In this document: positions 53,459 to 61,648 of the stretch, piece after piece | How positions within the stretch are numbered: position 1 is the first letter of the stretch | Layout: each line of letters begins with the position of its first letter | Assembly (NCBI GenBank): GCA_027311945.1 | Contig: DAICXZ010000032.1 | Span: 1 to 64,000 of the forward strand | Origin: Erythrobacter sp. | GTDB taxonomy: Bacteria; Pseudomonadota; Alphaproteobacteria; Sphingomonadales; Sphingomonadaceae | DNA length: 64,000 nt | Direction: 5' to 3' | Translations under genes and position numbers: made by a program | Notes under the pieces: generated by a model | Database searches by the model: none | The model's input: the letters and a program-made list of their open reading frames with translations, nothing else | What the model was told of the DNA's origin: nothing

Positions 53459-55936
53459 ATGGCATATCGCAATTCTGCGTGGGCTCGTGCGTGCCTGCTC
53501 GCGACCTGTGCGGCCGCAGGCCTGTCCACGCCGGCGTTTGGCCAGGCAGCGTCGGATGGGGCGACATCGGATGAGGCGGGCCAGCAACCGACCTTCGGCA
53601 CCGCCATCGTCGTGACTGCCGAGCGGCGCGCGACCAATCTGCAGGATACACCGCTGTCGATCGTAGCGGTAACCGAGGAATCGATCGAGGCTAAGGGCAT
53701 CGAGGATCTTGAAGATCTGGCCACCTTCACGCCCAACCTCAACATCACCGGTGGGCGCGGTTCGAGCAACTCGAACCCGCAGTTCTCGATCCGCGGCATC
53801 TCCGGGGGCGGAGGCGCGGCGGGCGAGCGCGGGGTCGGGCTCTATCTCGATGGCATCTATATCCCGCGCACCAACGGTTCGGTGCTGCGTGTGCTCGATA
53901 TCGACCGGGTGGAAGTGTTGCGCGGCCCGCAGGGTACGCTGTTCGGCCGCAATTCGACCGGCGGCGCGATCCGCTATTTCACCAAGCGGCCCGAATTCGG
54001 GATGACCAGCGGCTATGTCCGCGCGACCGTGGCCAATATGGACCGCTCCGAAGTGGTGGCCGCGCTCAACCTGCCGCTTGGCGACAGTGCGGCCTTGCGG
54101 GTTCAGGGCGCGCGGCTGGTGCAGGGTGGCTGGGTCCAGCGCGGGACGCAGGATCTCGGGCGCACCAAGGATTATATCGGGCGGGTCGACCTGCGCGTGG
54201 AGCCCAGCTCCGATCTGATGATCGACCTCGGCTTCGTCTATTCGGATTCCGAGGGGACCAGCTCGCCGCAGGTGTTCGAGGAATTCGACATGCGGCCCGG
54301 CATTGGCGAAGGGTTCTGGGAAGGCAACTACGCAGACTGGGTCGGCGATGCGCTGATTGCCGACGGTCAGGAGCGGCTGGCTGCTTACAACGATCCGCGC
54401 ATCGTGGCGGGTGATTTCACCGCACCAAGCATCTGCCTGCTCGACGACTTCGATCCCGACTGGGACGAGGCCTGCGAGCAGTTCACCAACACGACCTATT
54501 ATCAGGGCAGTGCGAACATCGTTTACGACCTGTCGGACACGGCCTCGCTCACCAGCACCACGGGCGTGTCACGACTGGAGAATGAAAGCCGGGTGGACTG
54601 GCAGTTCCTCGGCACCGAGCAGCGCGATGTGGGAATCGAATCGTCGGTGTTCTATCAGGAGCTGCAACTCAACGCAGAGCTGTTCTCGGGCGCGGTCGAT
54701 TTCGTGTTCGGCGGCAGCTACTTCCACGAAAAGTCGTTCAGCGATGCGGAGGTCGACACCCGGCGCGGCACCAGCGATACGCCGCGCGGCGGGCCAAACG
54801 CCAACGTCGGGCAGCCAAACGGCAACACCGATGCCGGGCTGTTTCACCGCGACGACATCGAGACCACGCAGAAGTCGGACTCGATCGGCATCTTCGCCAG
54901 CGCCACCTGGCACATCACCGATCGGCTGAATTTCACCGGCGGGCTGCGCTATGCGCATGACTACAAGAACTACGAAGAGACCGAGTATCCGTCCGCCGAC
55001 TTCACGCCCGTGGCCGGAACCGATTCCACCACCGTCTGGAGCGACCATAGCTGGGACGAGATCGACTGGCGCGGGTCGCTCGACTACCATCTGATGGACA
55101 ATTGGATGTGGTATGCAACCGTGTCCAAGGCCTACAAGGCAGGTTCCTACAGCGGCGTCGGCATCGCTTCGGGTGTAGCAGGCGAACTCCAGAGCGGCGA
55201 TTTCCTCCAGCCGATCGATCCCGAACGCGTGGTGAGCTATGAAAGCGGCATGCGGATCGAGGCCTTCGGCGGACGTGTGCGCTTCAATCCGACTGCATTC
55301 TATATGCAATGGACGAACCGCCAGGCCGCGCGGCAGGTGCAGTGCGGCGGGGAGCCGGATTGTCCTGTTCCGCCGGGATTCCGAGTGGAGGTCTCCAACA
55401 CCGGCGATATCGACATCTTCGGTGTCGAGTTCGATGCGCAGGTCTATCTGACCGAGGACTTCTGGCTGGATGGCTCGTTCGGCTACACCGGCTACGATCT
55501 GATGGACGAGAGCGCGAACGGCGGGCCGAACCTTTATCCCGAGCCGCCGGAATTCACCTACAACGTCGGGGCGAACTATTCGGCTGACATCGGACCGGGC
55601 CAGCTGACGCTGAACGCCAGTTATGCCTACACCTCCGATCAGGCGACCCATCCGACGGAAACCGGGGATTCGGCCTATCGCCTGCCGGCGATCGAACTGG
55701 TCAACGCGCGCCTTCGCTTCCAGCCGCACGATGTGCCGGTCACGATCAGCCTGTTTGCGAACAACCTCTTCGACAACACCTATGCGACCTACGCCACCCG
55801 TTTCGGCGGCGGCTACTGGGATCGCGGTGGCCCGATCCCCGTGCTTCCCCAAGCCGCAAAGTATGAACGTTCGGCGCTGTTCGTGGTGCGCGGGAAGCCG
55901 CGCGAGGTTGGACTGACGCTGCAGTACGACTTCTGA
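53459..55936 (+). CDS. TonB-dependent receptor 2 of the island
   Basis: Outer-membrane importer of 825 residues with signal peptide ending STPAFGQ, a TonB-box-like IVVTAERR, the plug (about 45-165; NLNITGGRGSSNSNPQFSIRGI, YLDGIYIPRTNGSVLRVLDIDRVEVLRGPQGTLFGRNSTGGAI) and a barrel that ends LQYDF with a terminal Phe. It belongs to the large 'FecA/CirA-like' group abundant in sphingomonads that takes up aromatic, terpenoid or siderophore-like compounds. It has its own promoter region with two inverted repeats and is followed by a stem-loop and the secreted-protein genes. Confidence 0.9.
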   Translation: MAYRNSAWARACLLATCAAAGLSTPAFGQAASDGATSDEAGQQPTFGTAIVVTAERRATNLQDTPLSIVAVTEESIEAKGIEDLEDLATFTPNLNITGGRGSSNSNPQFSIRGISGGGGAAGERGVGLYLDGIYIPRTNGSVLRVLDIDRVEVLRGPQGTLFGRNSTGGAIRYFTKRPEFGMTSGYVRATVANMDRSEVVAALNLPLGDSAALRVQGARLVQGGWVQRGTQDLGRTKDYIGRVDLRVEPSSDLMIDLGFVYSDSEGTSSPQVFEEFDMRPGIGEGFWEGNYADWVGDALIADGQERLAAYNDPRIVAGDFTAPSICLLDDFDPDWDEACEQFTNTTYYQGSANIVYDLSDTASLTSTTGVSRLENESRVDWQFLGTEQRDVGIESSVFYQELQLNAELFSGAVDFVFGGSYFHEKSFSDAEVDTRRGTSDTPRGGPNANVGQPNGNTDAGLFHRDDIETTQKSDSIGIFASATWHITDRLNFTGGLRYAHDYKNYEETEYPSADFTPVAGTDSTTVWSDHSWDEIDWRGSLDYHLMDNWMWYATVSKAYKAGSYSGVGIASGVAGELQSGDFLQPIDPERVVSYESGMRIEAFGGRVRFNPTAFYMQWTNRQAARQVQCGGEPDCPVPPGFRVEVSNTGDIDIFGVEFDAQVYLTEDFWLDGSFGYTGYDLMDESANGGPNLYPEPPEFTYNVGANYSADIGPGQLTLNASYAYTSDQATHPTETGDSAYRLPAIELVNARLRFQPHDVPVTISLFANNLFDNTYATYATRFGGGYWDRGGPIPVLPQAAKYERSALFVVRGKPREVGLTLQYDF

Positions 55937-55945
55937 TCACCTCTT

Positions 55946-55981
55946 GCCGGGGGCGCTCTTCCAAGGTTCTCAGCCCCCGGC
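55946..55981 (+). terminator. stem-loop after TonB receptor 2
   Basis: A perfect nine-base-pair stem GCCGGGGGC (55946-55954) with GCCCCCGGC (55973-55981) and an 18-base loop, nine bases after the receptor stop. There is no real T-run, so it may be a weak terminator or an mRNA-stabilising hairpin. Confidence 0.4.
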
Positions 55982-55994
55982 AAACCACTGTTTA

Positions 55995-56007
55995 TTGACG
56001 TTATCAA
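55995..56007. promoter_or_regulatory. TTGA-N5-TCAA site before the secreted-protein operon
   Basis: TTGA-CGTTA-TCAA, the same spacing as the two sites before TonB receptor 2, 45 bases before the TTG start of the next gene. A shared regulator is likely; the MarR gene at the end of this block is a candidate. Confidence 0.5.
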
Positions 56008-56051
56008 AAAGGTTCCCCACAAGGGTGCCGAAAGTTCAACGGGAGTGTCTT

Positions 56052-56966
56052 TTGATCCGCAATCAGCCCCTCGCTGCCCTTCTTCTGGCCAGTGCGCTGG
56101 CCTTCGGCGCAGGCGCGCCTGCCCTGGCGCAGGACGAAGCCGTTCCCGTTCAGCCCGAAGTGACGCGTGAATATGTCCCGCTCTCGCCCGAGCGGCTTGA
56201 GGCCATGGTGCCCAAGCACCCCGGCTACCTCGGCGCGCTCGCCCCGGAAAACCTTGCCAAGGACCGTCCGGCCCCGCCGTTCGACCTGACCGGCACCTGG
56301 TTTATCGATCTGTCGGAGGGCTTTTCCCATTACCTGTTCGGCCCGCCCTATCCGCAGTTCGGGCCGGAAGGGATCGAGGCGCTGATCGAAGCGCCCAAGG
56401 CCCAGGCTCGCAACGAGACATATCGCGATGCCATCGGCCAGTGTTACCCGCCGGGGATGCCGATGATCATGACGCGCGTCTGGCCGCATGCCTTCATCCA
56501 GTTGCCCACCGCGATCTACATGATTTCCGGCTTCAACAATTCGGTCCGCACGATCTTCCTCGACGGGCGCGAGTTCTCCGATCCGGATTTCGTCGTGCCC
56601 GGTTACAACGGCGAAAGCATCGGCCATTTCGAGGGCGATACGCTGGTGGTTCACACCAGGTACCTCGAACCGTCCAACCACTACATCGACCACGGCATTC
56701 CGATTTCCGACCAGTTCGAGATCGTCGAACGCATCCGCTTGCTCGAGGGCGGCACGGTGATGGAGGTCGAATACGAACTGATCGACCCGTTGATGTGGGA
56801 GGGCGAGTGGAAGTCCACCAAGCGCTTCAAACGCGCGGATTACACCGACATCAACGAGAGCAACTGCATCCTTGCCTACAACGAAAACCTGCCCGGCACC
56901 GACCTCGGAAGCGAGGTAGCGGAGGAGCGGGGCCAAAGCGAAATCGAAGGAACAGGTAATGACTGA
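56052..56966 (+). CDS. secreted protein with SIGHFEGDTLVV motif (type A)
   Basis: A 304-residue exported protein of unknown function. The start is a TTG preceded by GGGAG; it gives a signal peptide (LIRNQPLAALLLASALAFGAGAPALA), whereas the only upstream ATG crosses the promoter. The C-terminal half has the pattern TIFLDGREFSDPDF..GYNGESIGHFEGDTLVVHT, followed by YEL-IDP, which is shared with the protein at 57826. Such proteins are common near TonB receptors in sphingomonads and some soil bacteria, without a known activity. It overlaps the next gene by eight bases. Confidence 0.7.
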   Translation: MIRNQPLAALLLASALAFGAGAPALAQDEAVPVQPEVTREYVPLSPERLEAMVPKHPGYLGALAPENLAKDRPAPPFDLTGTWFIDLSEGFSHYLFGPPYPQFGPEGIEALIEAPKAQARNETYRDAIGQCYPPGMPMIMTRVWPHAFIQLPTAIYMISGFNNSVRTIFLDGREFSDPDFVVPGYNGESIGHFEGDTLVVHTRYLEPSNHYIDHGIPISDQFEIVERIRLLEGGTVMEVEYELIDPLMWEGEWKSTKRFKRADYTDINESNCILAYNENLPGTDLGSEVAEERGQSEIEGTGND

Positions 56967-57393
56967 CAAGCTCACGCTGGCCGCTTGCGCCGGTGCAGCT
57001 CTGGCCGTGACGGCGCTCGCCGCGCTGGCCCCGAATTCTGCGCAGGCCCACCACAGCTTCGCCATGTTCGACCAGCGCAAGGTGATGACGATCGAAGGCA
57101 CCGTGCACGAGTTCCAGTGGACCAACCCCCACGCCTTCATCGAGCTGGACACGCGCAACGCGCAGGGCCGCACCACGCGCTATTCGATCGAGCTGAACAG
57201 CCCGAACAACCTCACCCGGCAGGGCTGGCGGCGCAATTCGCTGCGCCCCGGCGAAACGATCAGCCTGCGCATGGCACCGCTGCGCAATGGCAGCCCCGGT
57301 GGGCTGTTTCTCGATCTCACCAAGTCCGATGGCACCGTGCTCGATTCCGGCCTGCCGAAGAATGGCTCCGCCGTGAACGTGCCGCAGCTCTGA
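56959..57393 (+). CDS. DUF6152-like secreted protein (type B)
   Basis: A 144-residue exported protein with signal peptide (to NSAQA) and a single small beta-rich domain starting at the mature N-terminus with HHSFAMFD. Other conserved parts are TIEGTVHEFQWTNPHAFIELD and IELNSPNNLTRQGWRRNSLRPGE. It fits the family I remember as DUF6152, found next to secreted type A proteins. The double His at the start of the mature chain could bind metal. It overlaps the type A gene and is followed by a paralogue 17 bases later. Confidence 0.75.
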   Translation: MTDKLTLAACAGAALAVTALAALAPNSAQAHHSFAMFDQRKVMTIEGTVHEFQWTNPHAFIELDTRNAQGRTTRYSIELNSPNNLTRQGWRRNSLRPGETISLRMAPLRNGSPGGLFLDLTKSDGTVLDSGLPKNGSAVNVPQL

Positions 57394-57410
57394 TCCAAGG
57401 GAAACCGGTC

Positions 57411-57788
57411 ATGAAAAAGTTCGCAATGCTCCTGCCGCTCGCTGTTGCCGCGCTCGCCCCGGCTGCGATCCCGGCCAGCGCGCACCACTCCTATTCGATG
57501 TTCGACATGCAGAAGACCATCGTGCTCGATGCCACGGTCACCCAGTTTCGCTGGCAGAACCCGCATGCCTTCATCGCCATCGAGGTGGAGGAGGATGGCA
57601 CGCCGCAGCGCTGGTCGATCGAGATGACCAGCCCGAACAATCTGGTCCAGAGCGGCTGGCGTCGCACCTCGCTGCGCACCGGCGACAAGATCCGTCTGTG
57701 GGTCCATCCGCTGCGCTCGGGCGCGCGCGGGGCGAGTTATGTCGGCGTGCGCCTGCCCGATGGCAGCACGCTGGGAGAAGTCGGCTGA
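57411..57788 (+). CDS. DUF6152-like secreted protein (type B, second copy)
   Basis: A 125-residue exported paralogue of the preceding protein. After the signal peptide (MKKFAMLLPLAVAALAPAAIPASA) it begins HHSYSMFD and keeps ATVTQFRWQNPHAFIAIEV, IEMTSPNNLVQSGWRRTSLRTGD and a short C-terminal beta part. The two copies share clear identity across the whole mature domain, so they come from a tandem duplication or an old pair. An AAGGGAAA box precedes the ATG. The second type A gene follows. Confidence 0.75.
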   Translation: MKKFAMLLPLAVAALAPAAIPASAHHSYSMFDMQKTIVLDATVTQFRWQNPHAFIAIEVEEDGTPQRWSIEMTSPNNLVQSGWRRTSLRTGDKIRLWVHPLRSGARGASYVGVRLPDGSTLGEVG

Positions 57789-57825
57789 TGGCCATAACGC
57801 CACAGTCTGGGGGAGAGACAAGCCA

Positions 57826-58623
57826 ATGAATAGCCGCCGCGCTGCCCTCGCAGCCTGCATCGCCCTGACCATTGTCCAGCCCGCGTCGGCGCAGCTGGGC
57901 GCAATGCCCGGATCGCCCGTGCCCGAAGGGCTGACCGAGGGCGAGGGCGCACCCTATCCCAAGGGCAATTACGCCGCGCTTGACGAGCTGCCCGACTGGG
58001 GCGGGATCTGGTTTCTCCAGCGCCGCGCGCCCGGCAGCGGGCCGCCGCCGCAGCCGGTGCTCAAGGGCGAGTATGACGAGGCGCGCGAAGCCTGGCGGGC
58101 CGAAGTGTCTGCCAACAATGGGGTGGAGCGGCTCGACCGTTCGAACTGCGCTCCGCCCGGCCTGCCCCGCATCATGCAGCTGCCGCAGTATCCTTACGAG
58201 TTCCTGTTCACGCCGGGCCGCGTCACCATCAACCAGGAAGCCTGGATGCAGACGCGCACGATCTGGACCGACGGGCGCGAGCATCCCGAAGACCCCGATC
58301 CGACCTACCACGGCCATTCGATTGGCCATTGGGAGGACGGCACGCTGGTGGTCGATACGATCGGCATTTCCGACCGGCTCGAAGTGGGAGAGGGTGGCCG
58401 CCATTCGGACCAGTTCCACCTTACCGAGCGGATCTATCTTTCGTCAGAGGATCCCGACACGCTGATCAACGAGATGCGGATGGAAGACCCGGTGGCCTTT
58501 GCCGAGCCGTTCGAGGTCACGCTCAGCTATCGGCGCGATCGCAACGGGACGCTGATCGAGTTCCAGTGCTCGGAGAACGACCGCAACCCGGTCGATGAGA
58601 ACGGAAACACGCTATATCTGTAA
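57826..58623 (+). CDS. secreted protein with SIGHWEDGTLVV motif (type A, second copy)
   Basis: A 265-residue exported protein (signal peptide MNSRRAALAACIALTIVQPASA) related to the one at 56052. Seen are PDWGGIWFLQRRAP, PGRVTINQEAWMQTRTIWTDGREHPEDPDPTYHGHSIGHWEDGTLVVDTIGI and a C-terminal beta part TLINEMRMEDPVAF. The motif set is typical of a secreted family of unknown function. A GGGGGAGAGA box precedes the start. It closes the A-B-B'-A' set. Confidence 0.7.
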   Translation: MNSRRAALAACIALTIVQPASAQLGAMPGSPVPEGLTEGEGAPYPKGNYAALDELPDWGGIWFLQRRAPGSGPPPQPVLKGEYDEAREAWRAEVSANNGVERLDRSNCAPPGLPRIMQLPQYPYEFLFTPGRVTINQEAWMQTRTIWTDGREHPEDPDPTYHGHSIGHWEDGTLVVDTIGISDRLEVGEGGRHSDQFHLTERIYLSSEDPDTLINEMRMEDPVAFAEPFEVTLSYRRDRNGTLIEFQCSENDRNPVDENGNTLYL

Positions 58624-58687
58624 GCAGCCCCCTGCCTGACTGCGCTATACATTGCGTCGCACCATCGGCTCCTCTAGTTTTTGGGCG

Positions 58688-59254
58688 ATGACAGAATTAG
58701 CAGCAGAATCGGTCAGCGACGGCGGCCAGGCGGACCCTTCTTCAGGCGAGGACGATCGCGGCGTAAGTGGTCGCTCTGCCCTCATGCGCGAGCTGGCCTC
58801 GATGCGCATGATCAAGCTCTACAGCCTGTTGCGCCGTTCGGGCACCCTCGCGCGGCGGCGCCAGTTCGGCATGAACGAGACCGACTGGTGGATCGTCGCG
58901 CAGGTGGGCGAATATGCGCCGCTCTCGCTCAACGGCCTGGCCGAGCGGCTGGGGCAGGATCGCGGGCAGCTCAGCCGTGCGGTGAAAAGCCTTGTGCAGC
59001 GCGGCCTGCTCAAGCGCGAGCGCAAGCCCGGCGGGCCCGAGATCGAGATTGGCCTCGCGCCCGAAGGCCAGCGTATTCACCGCGATATGATCGAGCTCGC
59101 CATCGACCGCGACCGCGAGCTGACCGAGGGGTTCGCGCCCGACTCGCTCGAAGTCCTGCGCGGACTGGTCGAGGAGATGATCGTCCGCGCCGAGGCGATG
59201 CTGGCCGAGGAAAAGCGGCTGGCGGCGCTCGATGGCGAGCGCGCCGAAGGATAG
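58688..59254 (+). CDS. MarR-family transcriptional regulator
   Basis: A 188-residue winged-helix regulator. The MarR core lies at about 35-140, with LAERLGQDRGQLSRAVKSLVQRGLLKRERK as recognition helix and wing start. The N-terminal 35 residues are acidic and probably disordered. MarR proteins often bind inverted repeats with TTGA-type half sites and respond to phenolic acids or CoA-esters. It is 64 bases after the secreted-protein operon and may control it and TonB receptor 2; this is inference. The ATG at 58688 is preferred; an in-frame ATG 12 codons upstream exists. Confidence 0.85.
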   Translation: MTELAAESVSDGGQADPSSGEDDRGVSGRSALMRELASMRMIKLYSLLRRSGTLARRRQFGMNETDWWIVAQVGEYAPLSLNGLAERLGQDRGQLSRAVKSLVQRGLLKRERKPGGPEIEIGLAPEGQRIHRDMIELAIDRDRELTEGFAPDSLEVLRGLVEEMIVRAEAMLAEEKRLAALDGERAEG

Positions 59255-59280
59255 AGCGGGATGACTTAGCATCGACTCGC

Positions 59281-59364
59281 AAAGCCCTTCCCCTTGGGGA
59301 AGGGTTGGGATGGGGGGACAGCGTCGAGCCCCCACCCCCAGCCCCTCCCCAAGGGGAGGGGAGC
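59281..59364. repeat. G/C-rich palindromic intergenic repeat, copy 1
   Basis: Two nine-two-nine inverted repeats, CCCTTCCCC-TT-GGGGAAGGG and CCCCTCCCC-AA-GGGGAGGGG, flank a less conserved centre; the inner parts GGGATGGGGG and CCCCCACCCC can also pair, so the whole folds into a branched hairpin. A second copy is at 62645-62740. It lies between the MarR gene and pobA and might act as a terminator or a REP-like element. Confidence 0.85.
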
Positions 59365-59374
59365 GAGGTGGACC

Positions 59375-60544
59375 CTAGACCGGCAGGCCGACGTAGTTTT
59401 CGGCGATGCTGGTCTGCGCGGCGCGGCTTGAGGCGATGTAGTCCAGCTCGGCAACCTGCATGGCGCGCTCGAACGGGCCATCCTCGGGGAAGCGGTGCAT
59501 CAGCTTGGTCAGCGTCCAGCTGAACCGCTCGGACTTCCACACCCGCGCCAGCGCCGTATCCGAATAGGTGACGATGCCCTCGTTGCTGGCCTTGTTGAAG
59601 AACCCGGTCAGCGCGGCAGCTGCATAGTGCACGTCGGAGGCGGCGAGGTTCAGGCCCTTGGCCCCGGTTGGGGGCACGATATGCGCGCTGTCGCCGCACA
59701 GCAGCAGCGAGCCGTGGCGCATCGGCGCGAAGACGTAGGAGCGCAGCGGCGCGATGCTCTTCTCGATTGCCGGGCCGCGGGTGATGTGCGCGGCGGCATC
59801 GGGGCCGAGGCGGATCGCCAGCTCGTCCCACAGCCTCTCGTCGCTCCATTCCTCGACCTTGTCGGTCAGCGGTACATCGACATAGTAGCGGCTGCGCGTG
59901 TTCGAGCGCATCGAGGCGAGCGCGAAGCCGCGTTCGTGGTTGGCGTAGATCAGCTCGTGGTTGCACGGCGGCACATCGGCAAGGATGCCGAGCCAGCCGA
60001 ACGGATAGACCCGCTCGAACTCCTTGCCCACGCTCGCCGGGATGGCCTTGCGGCTGGGGCCGTGGAAGCCATCGCACCCGACGATGAAGCGCGCGTCGAC
60101 GCGGTGGGTGCTGCCGTCCCTGGTGTAGGTGACATAGGGCGCGTCGCTCTCGACATCGTGCAGCGCGGCATCGGCGGCCTCGTAGATCACTTCGAGGTCG
60201 CGTTCAGGGGCGGCGTCCATCAGGTCGCGCGTCAGTTCGGTCTGGCCGTAGACCATCACCCGGTTGCCGACCAGATCGGCCATGTCGATGCGGATCAGCC
60301 GTTCGCCGTCGGCAAGGTTGAAGCCATCGTGCCACAGCCCCTCGGCCTTCATCCGCGCATCGAGCCCGAGCCGCTCCATCAGCGAAACCGTGATCGTCTC
60401 CAGCACACCCGCGCGGATGCGGCCGAGAATATAGTCGGGCGTCTGGCGTTCGAGCACCACGCAATCGACGCCCTCGGCGCGCAGCAGGTGGCCGAGCAGC
60501 AGACCGGCGGGACCGGCACCGATGATGCAGACTTGCGTTTTCAT
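59375..60544 (-). CDS. pobA: 4-hydroxybenzoate 3-monooxygenase
   Basis: FAD-dependent hydroxylase that turns 4-hydroxybenzoate into protocatechuate with NADPH and oxygen. The 389-residue protein has the normal length. It begins MKTQVCIIGAGPAGLLLGHLL (FAD-binding GxGxxG), continues with RAGVLETITVSLMERLGL, the internal DG motif VGCDGFHGPSRKAIP and the second FAD motif LLLCGDSAHIVPPTGAKGLNLA. An in-frame ATG four codons upstream is possible. The divergent AraC-type gene is its likely regulator. A much longer frame through that gene is rejected. Confidence 0.94.
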   Translation of the reverse strand: MKTQVCIIGAGPAGLLLGHLLRAEGVDCVVLERQTPDYILGRIRAGVLETITVSLMERLGLDARMKAEGLWHDGFNLADGERLIRIDMADLVGNRVMVYGQTELTRDLMDAAPERDLEVIYEAADAALHDVESDAPYVTYTRDGSTHRVDARFIVGCDGFHGPSRKAIPASVGKEFERVYPFGWLGILADVPPCNHELIYANHERGFALASMRSNTRSRYYVDVPLTDKVEEWSDERLWDELAIRLGPDAAAHITRGPAIEKSIAPLRSYVFAPMRHGSLLLCGDSAHIVPPTGAKGLNLAASDVHYAAAALTGFFNKASNEGIVTYSDTALARVWKSERFSWTLTKLMHRFPEDGPFERAMQVAELDYIASSRAAQTSIAENYVGLPV

Positions 60545-60655
60545 GACCTGGGGCATCCTTTTTTGCGTTGTTGACGACCTGACTAAGCGGGTGAGCCAAG
60601 GAGCCAAGACCCGATCCAGCAAACAACTTGGACTTTTCACCGAAACTGGCGCAGG

Positions 60656-61546
60656 ATGGCCTGTGTGAACGCCCAGTTGCCGCCCCCTTTCTTCCTTTAT
60701 GGAGAGCCGCCGCGCACGGCTGACCCTGACTTTCTGCATGTCGAGGATCTGGCGGTGCGCTCGCAGCCGAACGGCTGGCGCATCGCCACCCACCGCCACG
60801 CCGATCTCAACCACCTGATCCTGATCACCGAGGGCGGCGGGGCGACGCTTTACGAAGGGCAGGAGCAGAGCTTCACCGCGCCGAGCCTGCTGGTGGTGCC
60901 CGCCGGGACGGTGCACGGCTTTTCGTGGGACCGGGGGACGCAGGGGCGGGTGCTCACCATCGCCACGGTCCAACTCGAACAGGTGCTGAGCCTCTGGCCC
61001 GAGGGCGCGCCGCTGTTCGCCGCTCCGCGTGCCGTTGCGCTGGAGCCCGCCGAAAGCGCGGAGCTGGCCTCCACAGTGGCCCAGATCGCGCGTGAGTGCA
61101 CCTGGCACGCACTTGGACAAAATGCCGCCGTGCAAGCCCTGCTGCAACTGGCGCTGGTACACGCGGCCCGCGCCGCCGAGCGGATCGGTGCGGCTTCGGA
61201 AGCTTCGGGCAGGCAGGTGCGGCTGGTGGCGCGGTTCCGCCAGCTGGTCGAAGAGCGTTACCGGGAGCGCGAGCCGGTTGCCGCCTATGCCCGCGCGCTC
61301 GGCGTCAGCGAGACGGCCCTGCGCGATGCCTGCGCGGCGCAGGGCCTGTCGCCCACGCAGATCCGGGACGAGCGCGCCGTGCTCGAAGCACAGCGGTTGC
61401 TCGCTTTTTCGGCAGTGAGCGTGGCCGAGATCGGGGCCAGCATCGGCCTTGCCGACCCGGCCTATTTCTCGCGCTTCTTCCGCCGTCTGTGCGGAATATC
61501 GCCCGGACAATGGCGCGCCCGCCTCGCCCGGCGCAAGCCCGGCTAG
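60656..61546 (+). CDS. AraC-family regulator, probably of pobA (PobR-like)
   Basis: A 296-residue regulator with an N-terminal cupin-type ligand domain (THRHADLNHLILITEGGGATLYEGQEQSFTAPSLLVVPAGTVHGF) and two C-terminal helix-turn-helix units of the AraC type (VAAYARALGVSETALRDACAAQGLSP and VAEIGASIGLADPAYFSRFFRRLCGISPGQWR). Its position 111 bases from the divergent pobA fits the PobR role of activating pobA with 4-hydroxybenzoate. The start is the ATG at 60656; nearby GTG codons could also serve. Confidence 0.88.
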   Translation: MACVNAQLPPPFFLYGEPPRTADPDFLHVEDLAVRSQPNGWRIATHRHADLNHLILITEGGGATLYEGQEQSFTAPSLLVVPAGTVHGFSWDRGTQGRVLTIATVQLEQVLSLWPEGAPLFAAPRAVALEPAESAELASTVAQIARECTWHALGQNAAVQALLQLALVHAARAAERIGAASEASGRQVRLVARFRQLVEERYREREPVAAYARALGVSETALRDACAAQGLSPTQIRDERAVLEAQRLLAFSAVSVAEIGASIGLADPAYFSRFFRRLCGISPGQWRARLARRKPG

Positions 61547-61648
61547 CCCCGCCAGCAGAATTGCTTGGGGGAAGGGGCGGCGTGGGTTGCTTGAATTGCC
61601 TGCGGGCTGGACCTAGGTCGGGCGATAGGAAAAGGGATTCGAACAGAC

